Positions 22,434-35,259 of a stretch of 64,000 bases of DNA are shown in pieces. How positions within the stretch are numbered: the first letter of the stretch is position 1; the number at the start of each line of letters is the position of its first letter. The position numbers and the translations under genes were made by a program. The DNA comes from Rhodamnia argentea (Eukaryota > Streptophyta > Magnoliopsida > Myrtales > Myrtaceae): assembly GCF_020921035.1 (NCBI RefSeq), contig NC_063150.1, forward strand, positions 28,195,826 to 28,259,825, written 5' to 3'. The notes under the pieces are model-generated. The model had not been told where the DNA came from. It ran no database searches and worked only from the letters and a program-made list of their open reading frames with translations.

Positions 22434-22862
22434 CTAACTGCCCCTAGCGGTTATCAGTTTTAAACGTGACAAAAGATCGCGTCCTTTCGTTGTTGCTTCA
22501 GACATTCTTTCTATGAAAGAACACAGAACATAGAAAATCATGACGACATTCTTGCCTCTCTCCCGAACATCAATCAGATGAACAATCTCTTGAGGGACTG
22601 CAAGAGGAACATTTAATTTGTGAAAACGAGGTATGTTGGTTCCGTGACATACTTTTCCGATCAGTGATTCAAGTATGATTTTGGGCTTGTTAATTCTGTG
22701 TAATCCAATGTGTATGTTTATGAGATTGGTTCCCTTCGACAAGCACTGTGCGAAGTACGATTTCCAACAAAGCTCATTGAATTTGGCACTCAAGTAATAA
22801 TTTTTAAAAAAAATTGGCCCTTGAGTGATAAAAAAAGAAATTGGTATCAAAATGAGTGTCAT
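22434..22862 (-). CDS. Unrecognised open reading frame, 142 codons
   Basis: An ATG-initiated frame of 142 codons ending at 22434. I recognise no domain. The N-terminal third is rich in Ile, Phe and Lys; the C-terminal half (HKLNVPLAVPQEIVHLIDVR and after) looks more protein-like. It sits alone between the TIR element and a RNase H remnant, has no duplicate elsewhere in the window, and no TATA box or intron can be assigned. It may be an exon fragment captured with a transposon or an accidental frame. Confidence 0.25.
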   Translation of the reverse strand: MTLILIPISFFITQGPIFFKNYYLSAKFNELCWKSYFAQCLSKGTNLINIHIGLHRINKPKIILESLIGKVCHGTNIPRFHKLNVPLAVPQEIVHLIDVRERGKNVVMIFYVLCSFIERMSEATTKGRDLLSRLKLITARGS

Positions 22863-22924
22863 ATACAGACTTCGCGACTTCTAATGTCCTTTTGCCCAAA
22901 GATGCATAGGTAATAGTGTCCAAT

Positions 22925-23250
22925 CGACTAGCAGCTTAGAAGTCCAAACTTGGACAACAAGAGAACGTTGGAACTCGCCGCTAGAAGTGTGTAAGCAGCA
23001 GCTCTTCTGCTCGCTTGCAATTATGCTCAGTCCCTTGGCATCCGGAAACAATTTTTGAAACCGATTGCAACGTCAGAATTGATGTCATCCAACAAAAAGG
23101 TCTTTGCCCTCGAAGTATTCCACCATTCATCGACAAATTCTTGCTTCCTATTTCAACACAATATGGGTTGGAGTTAGGCTTGGACCCGTAAACCCAATGG
23201 TGGAGCTACTCATACGCTTGCAAATTGGGGTTTTCATCATATAACGGATT
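22925..23250 (+). pseudogene. RNase H-like fragment, orphan
   Basis: Matches 20045-20300, 42105-42390 and 44910-45200, the 3' part of the RNase H-like remnant that otherwise accompanies each D-type PR-10 gene. No PR-10 gene is adjacent here. I infer that copy 1 once had a further D unit and lost the gene, or that only this end was duplicated. Confidence 0.45.
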
Positions 23251-23259
23251 TGGGATATT

Positions 23260-23625
23260 ACAGTATATCTCTCGTCGCTGGTGATGCATGGCATCAGAGA
23301 TAGGGACAGTTTCTAACAATCCAATTGCAAGGCCGATAAGGGCGGATTTGGGATAAGGAACGAAGAATTCTCGTTGCAAAGGGTGTTTGATTCTAGTCTT
23401 TTATTTTCATTGTGCCTACGAATATTTCTGGCACCGATTAAGTATATCTAATATGAACTAATGTAATTTTTCAAAAAAACCAATAGGGCATAAAGTTAGG
23501 ACTGTTTCCGGCCAATAAAAAAAAAAAAGAGTTAGGACAGTCGATGTATTGAAAACTATAAAACTTTATTTTATAGGTTATTCGATAAGTGCTCTAGGAG
23601 TACTCCTTACCAAAATCCTTCTTAA
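23260..23625. other. Patchwork at the duplication junction
   Basis: Short pieces resembling 14560-14720 (AACAATCCAATTGCAAGG) and 4530-4700 (CCGATTAAGTATATCTA) are joined just before copy 2 begins at 23626. This is the only visible inter-copy junction of the large tandem duplication. Confidence 0.55.
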
Positions 23626-23669
23626 ATCATATATCCCACTATATGACATAGTATCTAAAGTACACTATA

Positions 23670-25570
23670 AGTGTTAAAACTTATGTACGGTACTCACTTT
23701 AGTGCCAAAATTTTCAAAACGCTCACTTAAGCGCCAACTTTTTTTTAAAAAAAGAATCACTTAAGTGCCAACTTTTTTTAAAAATGGCCACTTCAGTGCC
23801 AACTCCGATATTTGAGCTGACGTGGCTAGCTGGAAATCCGATATTCGTCTTTATCTACATCGGCGAGGTCTCCCCTACCTCATCCCCTCATAATCGCCTC
23901 TGTCTACACCGGCAAGGTCTCCCCTGCCTCGTCCCATGGCTTCCTCACCTCCTTCACGAGATACCTTCTCATTTCCTTTTTTTCCTTCTGCTAGTTTTAT
24001 ACAATTTTTTTCTTTTTTTTATCTTTCGTCAATTTTTTTTATTTTTTTCATTGTTACGGGAAAAGTTGATGCTACATTGCTAATCAATTCTTGCAATCTT
24101 GTCCACAGTATGAGGAGACAAGTTCAAAGGTAATGTCAAGCTGGGGACCTAATGATCCTCAATCGACACATGTTCTCCCATATCGTTAGCTCGTGCAAAC
24201 TTGGAATTTCATTCCAATTGATTAATCCTATGAAAATTATATATGATAAGGATTCATCACTAACCTATTGAGTTTGGCTAGAAATCAAGTGAAATATGGG
24301 AGAATACCTCACTTCTTACGCAACCAAAATCTAAATCGAGGACTTCATTATGCTCTTATTCAACAAGTACCCGTTTGTTTTCTGAGGTAGACTACTAAAC
24401 TTGGCCTAAACCCCCGAGGTTAAGGAAGGGGGAAGGCTTGCTAATTATATCTGGTTGAGAATGATTAACTGGTCTGTGCATGAAGCACATAGCGTAAGCG
24501 TGCCGAGATTAAGTTCCGAAAGCAGACGTCGCGAGGGTTAAGTCGACCAGTAACCTGAATTAAGCAAAGTTTAGCTCTTTGGAAGTACTTTTCAGACTTC
24601 TTACCCTTGGTCAGTAGATTTGGCGAAATGGAGTGAACCAAATTTATTTGCAAAAGATAGGATTAAAAAGTTATCTCTTCAAGTACAATAACAACTTGTA
24701 ATTGTCCATTGAGAGCTTTAAATAGTCACATTATATTTTTTGTCAAGACACCCGATCATCGTAAAAGAAACTAGGTTCTTTTCAGTAATCAATTTAACTT
24801 TCCAGTTCTTGCATTTACTTTCTTTTAGAGCTAACTAGTTCTAGTTTCTAGTTACTTGTGATACTTCAAGTCCAAATCACCACGGAACCCCATTCAAATC
24901 AGAATCAAGAGATCAAACTTTTAATGAAAGGTATTTCATCGTGTGGAGCCATTCTCGGCGAAATAAAGAGTCGTGCGCGATTTAGTGACGGAATCGCCTC
25001 TGGATTGGGCGTGTGCTCCTCAACTGATTTTCCTTCGCCCAGGCTTTCCCTCTCCCCATCTCTTGTTTTCCATTCTGTGTCGAGTGGGTGTGTCGCTTTC
25101 TTCAAACTGATTCTGTTTGAAGAAATCCCGTCTCCCGCTATTTCACCGCGAGCTGTACCAAAAAAAAAAAAAAAGAGGAAATTGCAAGGAACTTCTTGTT
25201 GAATGAGGATAAATTATTTAAATTCTTGGGCGCATGCTCCTTGCTTAACGACCGGATTTCAACAATGAACCTCTCCACGGAAGTCAATGATGTGCATAGA
25301 GATGGTAAAAAACGAAAATCTTAATATACTCTAACTGAAAAATCTTTTATAATCAAAGACAAATACTAAATCTCGTTGAGGCGGGCCCGCTAGACTCGCA
25401 TCTCATGATCTTTCTGTTTTAAACAGTCCTTATCACTATCAGATTTTCCAATCTCAAGCTCTCACCAAATCACCGATTTCGCTCCATATATATGCAATCA
25501 CGCTTCCAACTGTGCATTCTAATATTGAGGCTGTCGTCCCTACCAAATCGTAGTCATCAAGAGAGAACAG
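23670..25570. repeat. Copy 2 of the 45-1912 repeat and spacer
   Basis: As in copy 1, with one extra CACTTAAGTGCCAACTTT motif (about 23755-23775), i.e. slippage or expansion of the short motif. No gene recognised. Confidence 0.5.
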
Positions 25571-26480
25571 TGACGTACTTCTAGGTAAGGCTCCTTGATG
25601 TCGCCAAGCCGGAGCTTGGCTTCCCTCTTGGAGTTGTACATCCTGGTGAGAAAGCCATTCACATCACTCTAGCGTCTTCGCATGACCAGCCACTGGGGGG
25701 ATTCCGGCATGACGAGTACCCCGATGGTGAGCAGGACTAAGGAGATTGCTCCCATAGCATAAGACGCCACCCATTAAATTTTATCTTGGAAGAGAAAATT
25801 ACAGCTATAGCCGACCACGACTCCGATGCTGACATTGATGAACGCTATTTTTTGTGGCTTGTTCACCTCCCTCCCCAAGGTCATTAATCGTTTTCTTTTC
25901 TCTCTCTCTTTGCTAACTTTGTATCATCTTTTCCAATTTTTTATGTGTTATCAAAAATTCGTAATTTTCATGTTGAATTGTATTTTGTATATGTTTTGGT
26001 GGTTCGTGTTCATAAATGTGGGCATTGCCGTCGGCTAGGGCTACAATCTTTTCCTCCCCAGATCAGATTCAATAGGTGGCCTTTCATGCCATGCGAGGGA
26101 GCAATCTCCTTGATTTGGCTCAACATCACAATCCTCGCATGCCGGAAATCCCAGGTGGTTCGTCGTGCAGGGACACTTGGTTGATGCAAGAATGAGTACT
26201 CACTAGGACCTACAACTCCAAGAATGAGTACTCACTAGAACCTACAACTCCAAGAAGGAAGCTGAGCTCCGGCCTGGCGACATCAAGGAGGCTTTGTTCA
26301 AAGGAGGGCGACCTCAGCCTCAGAGTCCTTCAACTGGTTCACCAGGTTGGCGCTCGCACTTCTGTCTCCGCTCGCGTGCCTTGATCCTCAGTGTCATGAT
26401 CCAATTTCTTGGGCGTGCGAGGTTATTTCGAAACAGGGCAGGACGAGAGAAAATGATCCAGAGAGAGGCGAGAAGCATGT
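25571..26480. pseudogene. Head-to-head polyol transporter fragments, copy 2a
   Basis: Twin of 1913-2780. Minus arm ends at 25845; plus exon-1 tail 25853-25879; intron from 25880. The acceptor is damaged: TTC GTGTTC where copy 1 has TTCAG GTGTTC, so the AG is lost. Exon 2 starts near 26006 and keeps the TAG after VGIAVG. A 32-base segment (AAGAATGAGTACTCACTAGG...) is present twice in tandem at 26188-26251, once in copy 1. Nonfunctional. Confidence 0.72.
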
Positions 26481-29274
26481 CCCTGTATGTCTCATAATTC
26501 GAAATGTTCAAGCAGCATAATTTGTGCAGAGAAGTTTAGGGTAATTTTTCTTTGATGGCTTGATGGAAATTTGGCTAATGATGTATGACTGGAATATATT
26601 CATTTACAAATTCGACTCGTACCAGTGATAATCAACAAAGAGAGATCTACTTCTGCAACTTTCATTTCCACGTTAATCGCTCCCGCAATAACCCGTTTAA
26701 CGGATCTAGCTACGATTGACAACGTTACGAAAACATGAGTGGTAGAGGAGATTTTGGAATTCGTTTCTCAACCCATTCTGACTTTCAGTGCAGAAGACTT
26801 TGGACCCAACTGAGGAGGAAAAAAATCAACAAAATGATTCCCTTTTGCGGATTAATTGATATACGTATTTGGGTTGTTATCCACTGACTTTAATTTTTAA
26901 ACGGAAAGTAGGTGCAGTGAGGAACGTTAAATGTGCTCAAAATTCCGGTTCCCTTTTGCGGATTAATTGTCAAAATGTCTAATAAATTTGTGTCTACGGC
27001 AATTGGCAGAATTTTCTTTTCCTGGTTATCACCAAATATGTAGTAATTCGGCCCCATTGACATATCTTAACTTATGTAGGTTACGAGCTCAGAATCATTC
27101 TCTTGAAGGTCCTCCTACATAACTCAATGAGAAATTTCCTTTCATGTCCAAGACTTTAGTCGTTGGTCTCAATCGGGTGGTCTGCGGAAAGCTTGAGCTT
27201 GATGCAAATGGCTAAAATGTTCACCGGTACATGTCACGTTCAAATATTTATCAATTGGAATTCAACCATCTCTCGGCTAACCTAACTTCCTTCGTCCCTC
27301 GGGACCAAGCCTGGCTGAGGAAAAGTCACGGGTTATAAAACTAAGAAATTGAAGAATTGTAATAACTACATTAACCAGAGCCTTTTCTTAGCAAATTTGT
27401 TTATATTCTTCTTTCGGACTTGCTCCTACGCAACCAAGGTCCAACAAAGTCTCATTGGTTTGATCCCATAAAATCTGACCCATTTATTAACGTATTCATT
27501 TATTGTGATGCCTTATCTAACTAAAGGCCCCTTTATCTAGAGCAGTACGAAGGATCTCATCGAAAACATACGTCCGTTTGCCAAACAAGGCTAAAAGAAA
27601 GAAAAATCAAGGCATATCTTTTGATTAGAGATTTAATACATCATCCTATTGATATTACAGAAAATGGATTTGCCAGACCGCACCTCAATCAAATCATTTG
27701 CACTTGATTGTCTTTAGTGGATTTCGTTATTAAGTGAGCCATACACTTCACATGTTTTTAGTGTGGATCAAGCATCAAAAGAACTACTTGTGTGATTATG
27801 GCCTAGCTAGTAGCCTCCTTGTACATCACTCAACGTAGTCTCGTCGATCCGGTATGGGTTTAGTCTCTTCTCAGGCCACACGTCTATTACTATTAGGGGG
27901 CTCCTCCTATGATATAATCTATAACGACTTGCACAAGAGATGAACCACTTGTGGTAGGTGTCTTCCATCCGATAATGAATTTGGGATGTCGCAGGGGATC
28001 TCTCGCCGCAGGTGGTGCTGGTTCAAGAGGTTCTCCTCCAAAGGCAATGTAGCTCCAAAACCGGATGAGGAACAAGGAACTCTCGTTGCAAAGGTTGTTT
28101 GGTTCTAGTGTTTTGTTTTTAAATGTGCCTCGTTAACAAATATTTCCGGTACTGATTAAGTATATCTATATGAAATAATTTAATTTTTCCAAAAATAATA
28201 GTGCATAAAATTTAGGACAGTTACCCTTACCAAAAAAAAAAAAAAATTAGGACAGTTACTGTATTGGAAAATGTAAAACTTATTTTATTGGTTACTTAAT
28301 AAGTTCTGCAGGACTACTCCTTCATAAATTTTTTTTTGGATCAAGTAGCACCTCAAAGTTGGGTGAAACTAATAGTGCATAAGATTGCCCGGTGAACCGA
28401 AAACCTAGACCGGACTGGCCGAACTTTTTCATACTTCTATGGGCTCAAGCTGGGCCATCGGGCTTGCATTAATTATTCGATTTAAGCGGTTTGGCCGGTC
28501 GGGATTCAAGGTACATGAAGAATAACTTTGGAGGTGTTAAGAATAACTAGTGGAGCTCAAATGTTAAAAAGAAGGCTTTCCATGCACAAGGCAAAACCAT
28601 CGAAAGGCGACGCAATTAATTAAGGACTTTGCTTGGGTGACAGTACCGTCACTCAACAATGCAACTTGAACCGTACATGGACTTTTGGCCAACAACCATA
28701 TCGTGCGGATACGTGATCCGTGTGGGTTCGTCACTCTCATTAATTAATTAGTTAAGCAAAAGCTCTTCCAAGAAGGAAAGAAGTTAAATATTCTCTCTAT
28801 ATCATAGCAAAGAAAAAGGTACGTCTAATAGATATTAAATTACATAGAAAATCTAAAAGCTAACGTATTTTGATAATATTAACTGAAAATGCTTAAGCAT
28901 TCTAAAGAGGTGATAACTAAGGCCATGGAAAATTTTATTGTGACCAATTTCGAACAATGGAAATATTTACTAGGCCAAGAAGAACCTTTCAACCTCTCCT
29001 CCTTTTTTTTTTTTTTTTTTTTTTGAGGCAGTAACCTATGCGACTGAGCAGCTTCCTTTTTGTGACCAATTCCAAACAATTGGAAAAAGGTGATGGGCTT
29101 AGGAGTTTGGGAACTCCCTCCTCTTCTTCACCGTATAATTCCTCGATCCGGTTCAAAAGATCATTTGGAATAGCTTAAGCAACTGATTGATAAAGTAGAA
29201 TATATTTGCTTACGAGTTATTGATAATCACAAAGGGAGATCTATTAGAGGGCAATTCCAAGGTGATGCATTAAT
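26481..29274. other. Intergenic duplicated spacer (copy 2)
   Basis: Equivalent to 2781-5660. Compared with copy 1 it lacks about 60 bases near 27040 and has an extra poly-A insertion near 28226-28256, where 'ATTAGGACAGTTAC' is repeated. No gene recognised. Confidence 0.5.
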
Positions 29275-29526
29275 TATTGAGGTCCGTATATTTTGTGAAA
29301 AATGAATGATTTGAAAAATATTTTTCTGAAAATGATCACTCATAGATCTTATAAATATAAATGAACCAAACATAATTCTATCGTCTCCGAAAATATTTGA
29401 ATTCAAATTATTGGCGATAATGAAAATGTTTTCCATTGACAAATTATTTCAAGTGATGCAAGCGATCACTTTTTAGAAAATATTTTTTAAAACATATATT
29501 TTCCATGAAATAAACAAAGTTAGAGT
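29275..29526. mobile_element. AT-rich foldback MITE (hAT-like), copy 2
   Basis: Equivalent of 5665-5915, with the same complementary ends and only a few substitutions. Confidence 0.5.
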
Positions 29527-29689
29527 CGATCATTACTCTTTCAAGATTTATTGGGACATGACCGTGCAAAGCCACAAATCCCAGACCATTCCTCACACAA
29601 AAGCTCCAATCTAGAGCCAAAAAGAAATAGCAAAAAAAAAAACACGCAAGTTCCAATAATTATCACGACAAAGGATTTTGAAAGAGCAC

Positions 29690-30263
29690 TTAAGAACTGT
29701 CGTCGGAGTTTGCAAAGAGTTACTCTTTAACTATTTTTGACAATCTTATACCTCTGTCCTTGCCCTGTTTGATGTTATCTTCCTTGAGTTTCGCACCTTT
29801 CTTAACATGATACTCGCTAGTCATCTTGGCGACACGTCCCCTATCAGCTGATGCGACTTCAACTCATAGATAATGAAACCAATTTTGTCAAACTGGATAT
29901 CACTTTCACTCAAAGTATATTGCAGTAAAAGTTCTCAACTTCAAGAATGTCAATCTTGTGCTTTGTGTACTTGATGTGAGCACATGTCACATGCATTCAT
30001 GTGAGTAAAAAGATTAATTTTGAGTTTTGCAGTCTATAAAGAAGTCAACATTATAGATAAACATCTATTATCTGACTTAATTTTGCCGAAGTAGGTCGGC
30101 TTAAAGCTAACAACTTCACCATCTCTCTCGATGAAATCGACACTTTAGATTCCCCTAGGACAATCTTCGGAATCATGTTGTGCAAATCGAGGACCAAAGC
30201 CTTGAACATTCTTGATGGAGCCACGAGAGATGTGAACTCCTGAGAGTATGTTACGACACCCGT
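29690..30263 (-). pseudogene. PR-10 / Bet v 1-like pseudogene, copy 2
   Basis: Twin of 6080-6654. It shares the premature TAA in the C-terminal helix, the missing base in exon 2 and the donor TT. The initiator equivalent (30261-30263) reads ACG, as in copy 1. It also lacks one more base near 29855, where copy 1 has GCGAACTTC and this copy GCGACTTC, so decay continued after duplication. Confidence 0.85.
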
Positions 30264-30957
30264 GTTTTCCTTGTATGAAGCAAAGAGAAATGAAGTCAAC
30301 TAAGACATGGAAGGATTTGGACTGATTTCTTAGGCTGTCGTTGCCCTCGCAGTTGACTAAACATCATGATCATCGTTGCCACCGGCAAGGGCTTTCAGGC
30401 CCTCACCATTGCTGATGGCCCCCACCGGTCCTTAATAATAATAAAAAAAAAATTCACTTCAGTGTCGGTCATGCCACCTAAGATGACCAATGTACACGTT
30501 ATCAATTTCCAACCAAAATTAGCCAGACGAACGAAATGGACAAATTGTCAAAAGGTTTAGATTAAATTGATCAAATTGAAAGGTTTATGACTAAAATGAC
30601 ACAAATACAATAAGTTTAAGACTTTTTTGGTAATTTTTACTACAAAATAAAGTTTTAAATTCTTGGTAAATTTTTATATAACCATATGTTGCTGATAACA
30701 AATAGTCAAAGTGTCTTCTTTGTAAAATATTGCCAATCTATCTATAAACACGTTTAGTTTTTCTTTTTTACGCATTTTATATTTTTAGTACCTTTACATT
30801 GCTGGCAACAGTTGTTCCCAACATTCTTTAAATTTTCCGCCCTTCACATTTTTGGTCCAAAAATCAAGAAAGAACCCTTCAACCTTTATCTATCAGACTA
30901 GTTTGTTCAATTCGAAAGGTGTTTCACCCTTTTTGTTGGAACATGTTGCAATCACAA

Positions 30958-31695
30958 CCTAAATGCCCCGTTTGTCTTAGAGAAATCCTATGTAAAATCA
31001 TGATTAAGGATGCGTGGGGAAAAACTTCATGACAAGGGAAAATGCATTTGGGAAAATCATTTTCTAAGAAAATGGTTAATTTTCCCGTGATCACAAACAT
31101 TTTTTGGTGTTTGAATCTCATTTAGAAAACGATTTCAATCTCTTGACTTTGTCTCATGCTAAAAAATATCAAATTTTTAATTTTTTTTTATCTCTTCTGT
31201 CTTGTTTCTTTTTTTTTTTCCTCCTCCGCCAGCCACGAGGCTTGCCGATTACTATCAAGCCTCAAGCTCGTCGGCCCATGTCTATAGCCGGTTGCCTGTA
31301 GACGCCAAGGCCTCGCTACCAGCAGAGGAAGAAGAAAAAGAAAAGAAGAAAAAAATATTAAAAAAAAAATCACTGACAGAAAAAAATTACAATCAGTTTG
31401 ATACCTCTCTTTCAAGAGGATTGCTGCATGTCAAGCCAAAATTTTAAAGAATAAAAATATAATGTAAAATTAAAAATTAAAAAATGTACAAAATATTGAA
31501 AAATTCGTGATGAACATTTCCAGGAAGTGTTTTTACATTTTTAGATCTAGGAATTTACTTTCCGAACTTTATGCATCAATTTTCCATTGAGCGAAAAGTG
31601 TTTTCCGTTAACTAAGTTATTTTTGGGGAATCAAACGAGTGACGGTCCGGAAAATCAATTCCCAAAAAATACTTCCACTGAAACAGATGCACCCT
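30958..31695. mobile_element. Possible hAT-like non-autonomous element, copy 2
   Basis: Equivalent of 7365-8102, with the same GC-rich core and weakly complementary ends. Confidence 0.38.
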
Positions 31696-32277
31696 AAGTA
31701 GTTAATTAAAAGCTTTCTCGCTAGAGATAAAAGGGTGTTTAGTGATGAAGAGGCACAATAGAATCATTAACACACTCGATCTCTTAAGAAATGTATTTAT
31801 GGCTTCTCTTCGAATTAATCCAGGGCTTAAATGCACCAGAATGGTTGGGCCCACAATTTGGCATCTAAACCAAGATGTAATAACCAGACATAGCCATATG
31901 GCTTTTACATATATCAATTGTCTTTCACGTTAGTCGTAGCTAGAGACTTCTTGAAAATTATAATTGGAAATTTAAGATAACTGAAGCAACTCAGGTTTTA
32001 TTATTTTTTTTTTTTTTTTGGGTCGAAAGCAACTCAGGTTTAAGTCGAACAATATTTAACCTTGGTTATGACAAAGGGGCTATCACCTTTTCGGTTGTTC
32101 AAGTTTTATTGCCTCCAAACCCTTTCGAAACATAGAAATTCACGAAAAAACCATACAAAAGCTCAAATTGAGCAAGAAAAAGGAAAAACCAATAAAATAC
32201 AATTTTCCGCCACTTTAACTCATATCGCCCTCGACAAAATACAAAAAAACTCATGCCGTTCTTTTTCGAAATGCCAT

Positions 32278-32443
32278 TTAAGCGCAAATATCAGGATTTG
32301 CCAAGAGATAATCCTTGAAGGACTTTAATAGTCCCATAGCTATGTCCTTGCCCGGCTTCATATCAACTTCCTTGAGCTTAGCCCTATTGGATAAACGTCT
32401 TGTAATAATTTTGATAATTTCCGAACTACCCTTGGTATAGAAT
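32278..32443 (-). pseudogene. PR-10 3' remnant, copy 2
   Basis: Equivalent of 8697-8862. C-terminal reading KPGKDIAMGLLKSFKDYLL, then ANPDICA and stop. No exon 1 or upstream half of exon 2. Confidence 0.75.
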
Positions 32444-32653
32444 TTACTTTGTTGAGTGCAGATGATTGTGATAATATTTAAGGACTACGTCACATCCGTG
32501 GTGTGATTCATCGAGTGAAGACCGCGAAATGTCCAGATACATTTTTGTAAACAGCCCCGGCGGACTTAAAGATCTATTGATGACAATGTTTATGTCAAAG
32601 TTGTAAAGATCACATTGTTGGCAACGTTCAATCAACGACCTTTTGAATATATT

Positions 32654-33038
32654 TGTTGTAACAAATGCAAAAAGTAAACACAGAACACAAATATTTATGT
32701 GGTTCGATTAAGGTGATCTACGTCCACGGGCAAGGCAAAACAAGATTCCACTATAATCAAAGAGAATACAAATTACGGAAGTCGGTCTTATCGATCGAAC
32801 AAATTCACATGGCTCACAAGTCTCTCGTGTAAGAAAAATCCTCAAAAACCAAACGAAAAAACCCTAGCCGTAGTATAAATAGAGCCCAAAAGTCTCTCCG
32901 AGTTGGGCCTATCGGCCCAACTCTCCGCGTCACGAATTAAAGCTCAATTTTTTTCTCCATTTTTGGGCCGCACAAAAAAATATGTCGGGTCGGGTGATGA
33001 ACCGGACCGAGTATATAAAATTCAAGACATATTTAACA
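32654..33038 (+). mobile_element. Solo LTR with 5-bp target duplication (copy 2)
   Basis: Twin of 9073-9456, with TG...CA ends and ATATT at 32649-32653 and 33039-33043. It was therefore present before the copy 1/copy 2 duplication. Confidence 0.88.
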
Positions 33039-33293
33039 ATATTCATTGAAGATAAAGATTATAGCCATTGTTGGGTGGATATGCGCAATCGAAGATCGGG
33101 ACGATTCACGGGGAACAGAAAACGGGCGCTTGTCAGGATTGGCGGAGAGAAAGTGCAAAACGAGAGAAAGTGATCCAGAGAGAGTCCAGGCTTGGGACAC
33201 TTCTTGGCCCCTTAGTGTCTCATAATTCGAAATGTTCAAGCATAGTAATTTGTATATAAAATTTTGGCAAAAGGACACATGGGGTACCAATAT

Positions 33294-33962
33294 TGATGTA
33301 CGGCGCTCACTTTAGTGCCAAATTTTTTTTTTTTTGGATCACTTAAGTTCCAAATCAAAAAAAAAAAAAAAAAAGATCACTTAAGTGCCAATTCCGGCAA
33401 AAAATAATTACTTAAGTGTCAATTTCGATCAAGCAGTACACATGGCATTTTTATTCATTTTTTAATATTAGGTGAATTTAAAAAAAAAATCAATCCACAT
33501 GGCATCCACGTGGAAATTTAAAAAAAAAAAAAACCAATCCACATGGACGCCACGTGTAATATCTATTTACAAAATAAGCTAAAATATTTTAAAAAATTAA
33601 ATTAAATTTTAAAAAAGCTAAATAACAAAAAAAGAAAAAAATTGATAAAGATCTTTTGCAGCACGAGGGCTCGAAAGCTCTAGTCACCACCACCCACCAT
33701 CACCGGCAATGGCCATGACGAGTGAGGACTAGTCGGCCATGGGTCACCCCGCCAAGCGCCAGCGAGGGTCGGCAACCATGGCCGATTTGGGTGAAGGCCG
33801 TGACCCTCGCCCAAATCTGTGCCGGGGCAACTGGCCCTCCCCAGCGCTTGGCGTGGCGACCCCCTCCCCATCATCCAATGGCTAGGGGTCACCGACCTCG
33901 GCCAACCAACCAACCAGCCCCCACCATTGCTCATTGCTCATTGCTCATTCAAGTTTTATTCT
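33294..33962. repeat. Dispersed repeat with GC-rich core (copy 2)
   Basis: Equivalent of 11233-11885. Contains an additional duplicated phrase, 'AAAAATCAATCCACATGG', at about 33487-33545. Confidence 0.5.
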
Positions 33963-34126
33963 CACGTGACCTTCTAGTTAAACAACAAATTCTTTAGTAC
34001 TTAGAAAGACAACTAAAAAATCCATTCCACCCACAAAAGCTCCAAGCTAGATCCAAAAAGAAGCATACAAAAGAGATCCCCCCAAGTTCCAATAATTATC
34101 ACTTCAACGGATTTTGAAAAGAGCAT

Positions 34127-34702
34127 TTAAGCACAAACATCGGGGTTCGCCACGAGGTACTCTTCAACTGTCTTGAACAATCCCATAGCCATGTCTTTGC
34201 CTTGCTTGATGTCATCTTCCTTGAGCTCTGCACCTTCCTTAACATGATAGTCGCTAGTCACCTTCCAGACGCATCCACCATTAGCTGATGTGAACTTCAC
34301 CTCCAAGACAATGCAGTCAATTTCGTCAAACTTGATATCACTTTCAATCAAAGTATACTTGCAGTATAAGTTCTCTACATCAAGAGCACCAATCTTGTGC
34401 TTTGTGTACTTGATGTGAGCACCTGTTACATGAATTCCCAAGAGTAAAAAGATTAATTTTGAGGATTACATTCAATAATAAACTTCACGCAGTAGAGAAA
34501 CATCTATGATAGACTTACTTTCGCCAAAATTAGTTTACTTGATGCTGCCAACTCCGCCATCTCCCTCAACAAACTTGACGCTCTTAATGCCCTCAGGGAC
34601 AATCTTGGGAAGGATGTTGTGTGAGTCAAGGACCAAAGCCTTGAACATCCTCGATGGAGCGACGACAGATGTGAACTCTTGAGAGTAAGGGACAACACCC
34701 AT
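34127..34702 (-). pseudogene. PR-10 / Bet v 1-like gene with nonsense codon 56
   Basis: Exon 1 is 34519-34702 with a normal ATG. Exon 2 is 34127-34422. The intron is 96 bp with GT-AG ends. Everything is open except codon 56: 34535-34537 reads TAA where the twin at 12029 has CAA (Gln), just after GDGGVGSIK. Translation would stop after 55 residues. The TATA-like CCATAAATA (34817-34825) is intact. This copy kept its start but gained a stop, while its twin kept the frame but lost its start. Confidence 0.87.
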
Positions 34703-35259
34703 GTTTGTCTTGTGAGAAGCAAAGAGAAATGAACTCAAGTAAGAAAGGGAAGGATTTGGTGTTATTGCTATTGAAGAAGGCTTGAACTGATGAAGATAGT
34801 GAAGAGAATAACATGATATTTATGGGCAAGTTGATAGTTCAGCAGTCCTCCATCATTTAAAGCCCTCCGAATTGGACCATTCGACCTTGCTGTAAGCGTT
34901 TCTTCTTTTCTTATTGGGCGGAGCCACCGGTCGTCTAGAAGATGAAGAAGGAAGACTTCATTTTCCAAGGACGATATATTATAAGTTATTATGTTATGTA
35001 GGAATCTCAATCATCCTAAGTCCTTATTCTCAAGAAATAAGTCTTATGATTATATATGATATTGAGGACAACCAACACTGTACTATTGTAGTACATGAAG
35101 TCTGTATATAAAAAATTGGCCAACGATTAAACTTCTATAGAATTTCTAGATGATGAACAAACAAATTGGTCAACTTTCCATAAACAACACGTGCGATTAT
35201 TAAGATTTAATCAGTAATGCTTGAACTTTTAAACTTTGAATGAAAAACACTAATATTAT

